A stretch of 14,094 bases of DNA, from contig DJSA01000075.1 of NCBI GenBank assembly GCA_002438905.1, positions 9,987-24,080 of the forward strand, read 5' to 3'. Under the pieces are notes generated by a model that saw only the letters and a list, made by a program, of their open reading frames with translations, was not told the origin of the DNA and made no database searches. A program made the translations under genes and the position numbers. Position 1 is the stretch's first letter. Each line of letters opens with the position of its first letter. Shown in pieces: positions 14,075-14,094 of the stretch. The DNA is from Bacteroidales bacterium UBA6346 (GTDB lineage: Bacteria > Bacteroidota > Bacteroidia > Bacteroidales > UBA932).

Positions 14075-14094
14075 TTCTTTATGAATTTGTCATC
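14071..14094 (-). CDS. Probable 3' end of an upstream operon gene (partial)
   Basis: The minus-strand frame reads DDKFIKK followed by TGA, and that TGA overlaps the acetyltransferase ATG as ATGA, the same 4-bp junction seen at 13562-13565 and 10614-10617. This suggests that another operon gene enters from the right edge. Only seven codons are visible, so nothing can be said about its product. Confidence 0.35.
   Translation of the reverse strand, partial: DDKFIKK

Noticed and set aside
1..14094. CRISPR arrays, insertion sequences, phage genes, tRNA or rRNA genes, invertible-promoter inverted repeats
   Set aside because: I looked on both strands and saw no regularly spaced repeats, transposase or integrase motifs, cloverleaf structures, or long inverted repeats flanking a promoter. 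An invertible promoter for the operon could lie beyond the right edge.

Overview
The window looks like a chromosomal segment of a Bacteroidales bacterium (phylum Bacteroidota). Three things support this. At least four sites match the Bacteroidota sigma-ABfr -7 consensus TAnnTTTG in intergenic DNA at sensible distances from genes. There is a long multi-repeat DUF349 protein next to a Bacteroidota-type YidC. The right half is a tightly packed polysaccharide-biosynthesis operon of the kind common in gut Bacteroidales. I cannot name the genus from sequence alone.

Left part (1-5160) is housekeeping DNA near 50% GC. On the minus strand lie yidC (membrane protein insertase) and, upstream of it, a 611-aa five-repeat DUF349 protein. 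The DUF349 gene is transcribed divergently from trmD (tRNA m1G37 methyltransferase) through a compact region with two back-to-back -7 elements. Those elements also settle both start codons: the longer upstream ATGs fall in or before the promoters. After trmD is a 347-bp gap that is not empty. It carries a full promoter, a predicted structured RNA of about 130 nt with a possible pseudoknot and a strong intrinsic terminator, a further long hairpin, and the terminator of the next minus-strand gene. Bases 1-37 are untranslated sequence downstream of yidC and hold only a weak 5-bp hairpin (15-29).

Middle (5161-7209): a WecA/TagO/MraY-type polyprenyl-phosphate sugar-1-phosphate transferase with an unusual cytoplasmic C-terminal extension is encoded on the minus strand. 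Beyond it is a 558-bp stretch without large genes. It holds a plus-strand promoter, a short predicted transcript ending in a strong terminator, a 45-codon basic small ORF and a stable hairpin.

Right part (7210-14094): one minus-strand operon, read from the right edge, encodes a hexapeptide-repeat O-acetyltransferase, a GT4 glycosyltransferase, an ATP-grasp ligase, a DUF2334 polysaccharide-deacetylase-fold protein, a second GT4 enzyme, an NTP_transf_5 nucleotidyltransferase-fold protein and a third GT4 enzyme. Adjacent genes overlap by 1, 4 or 8 bp or are 1 to 14 bp apart. The inferred product is a cell-surface glycan (capsule or O-antigen-like): the WecA-type enzyme could prime the undecaprenyl carrier, the three GT4 enzymes extend the repeat unit, and the acetyltransferase, ATP-grasp enzyme and deacetylase-like protein could decorate it. 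Flippase, polymerase and nucleotide-sugar enzymes are not in the window and would lie further upstream. The acetyltransferase gene contains a run of nine G and the ATP-grasp gene a run of eight G plus a run of eight A, so slipped-strand phase variation of glycan decoration is a hypothesis worth testing.
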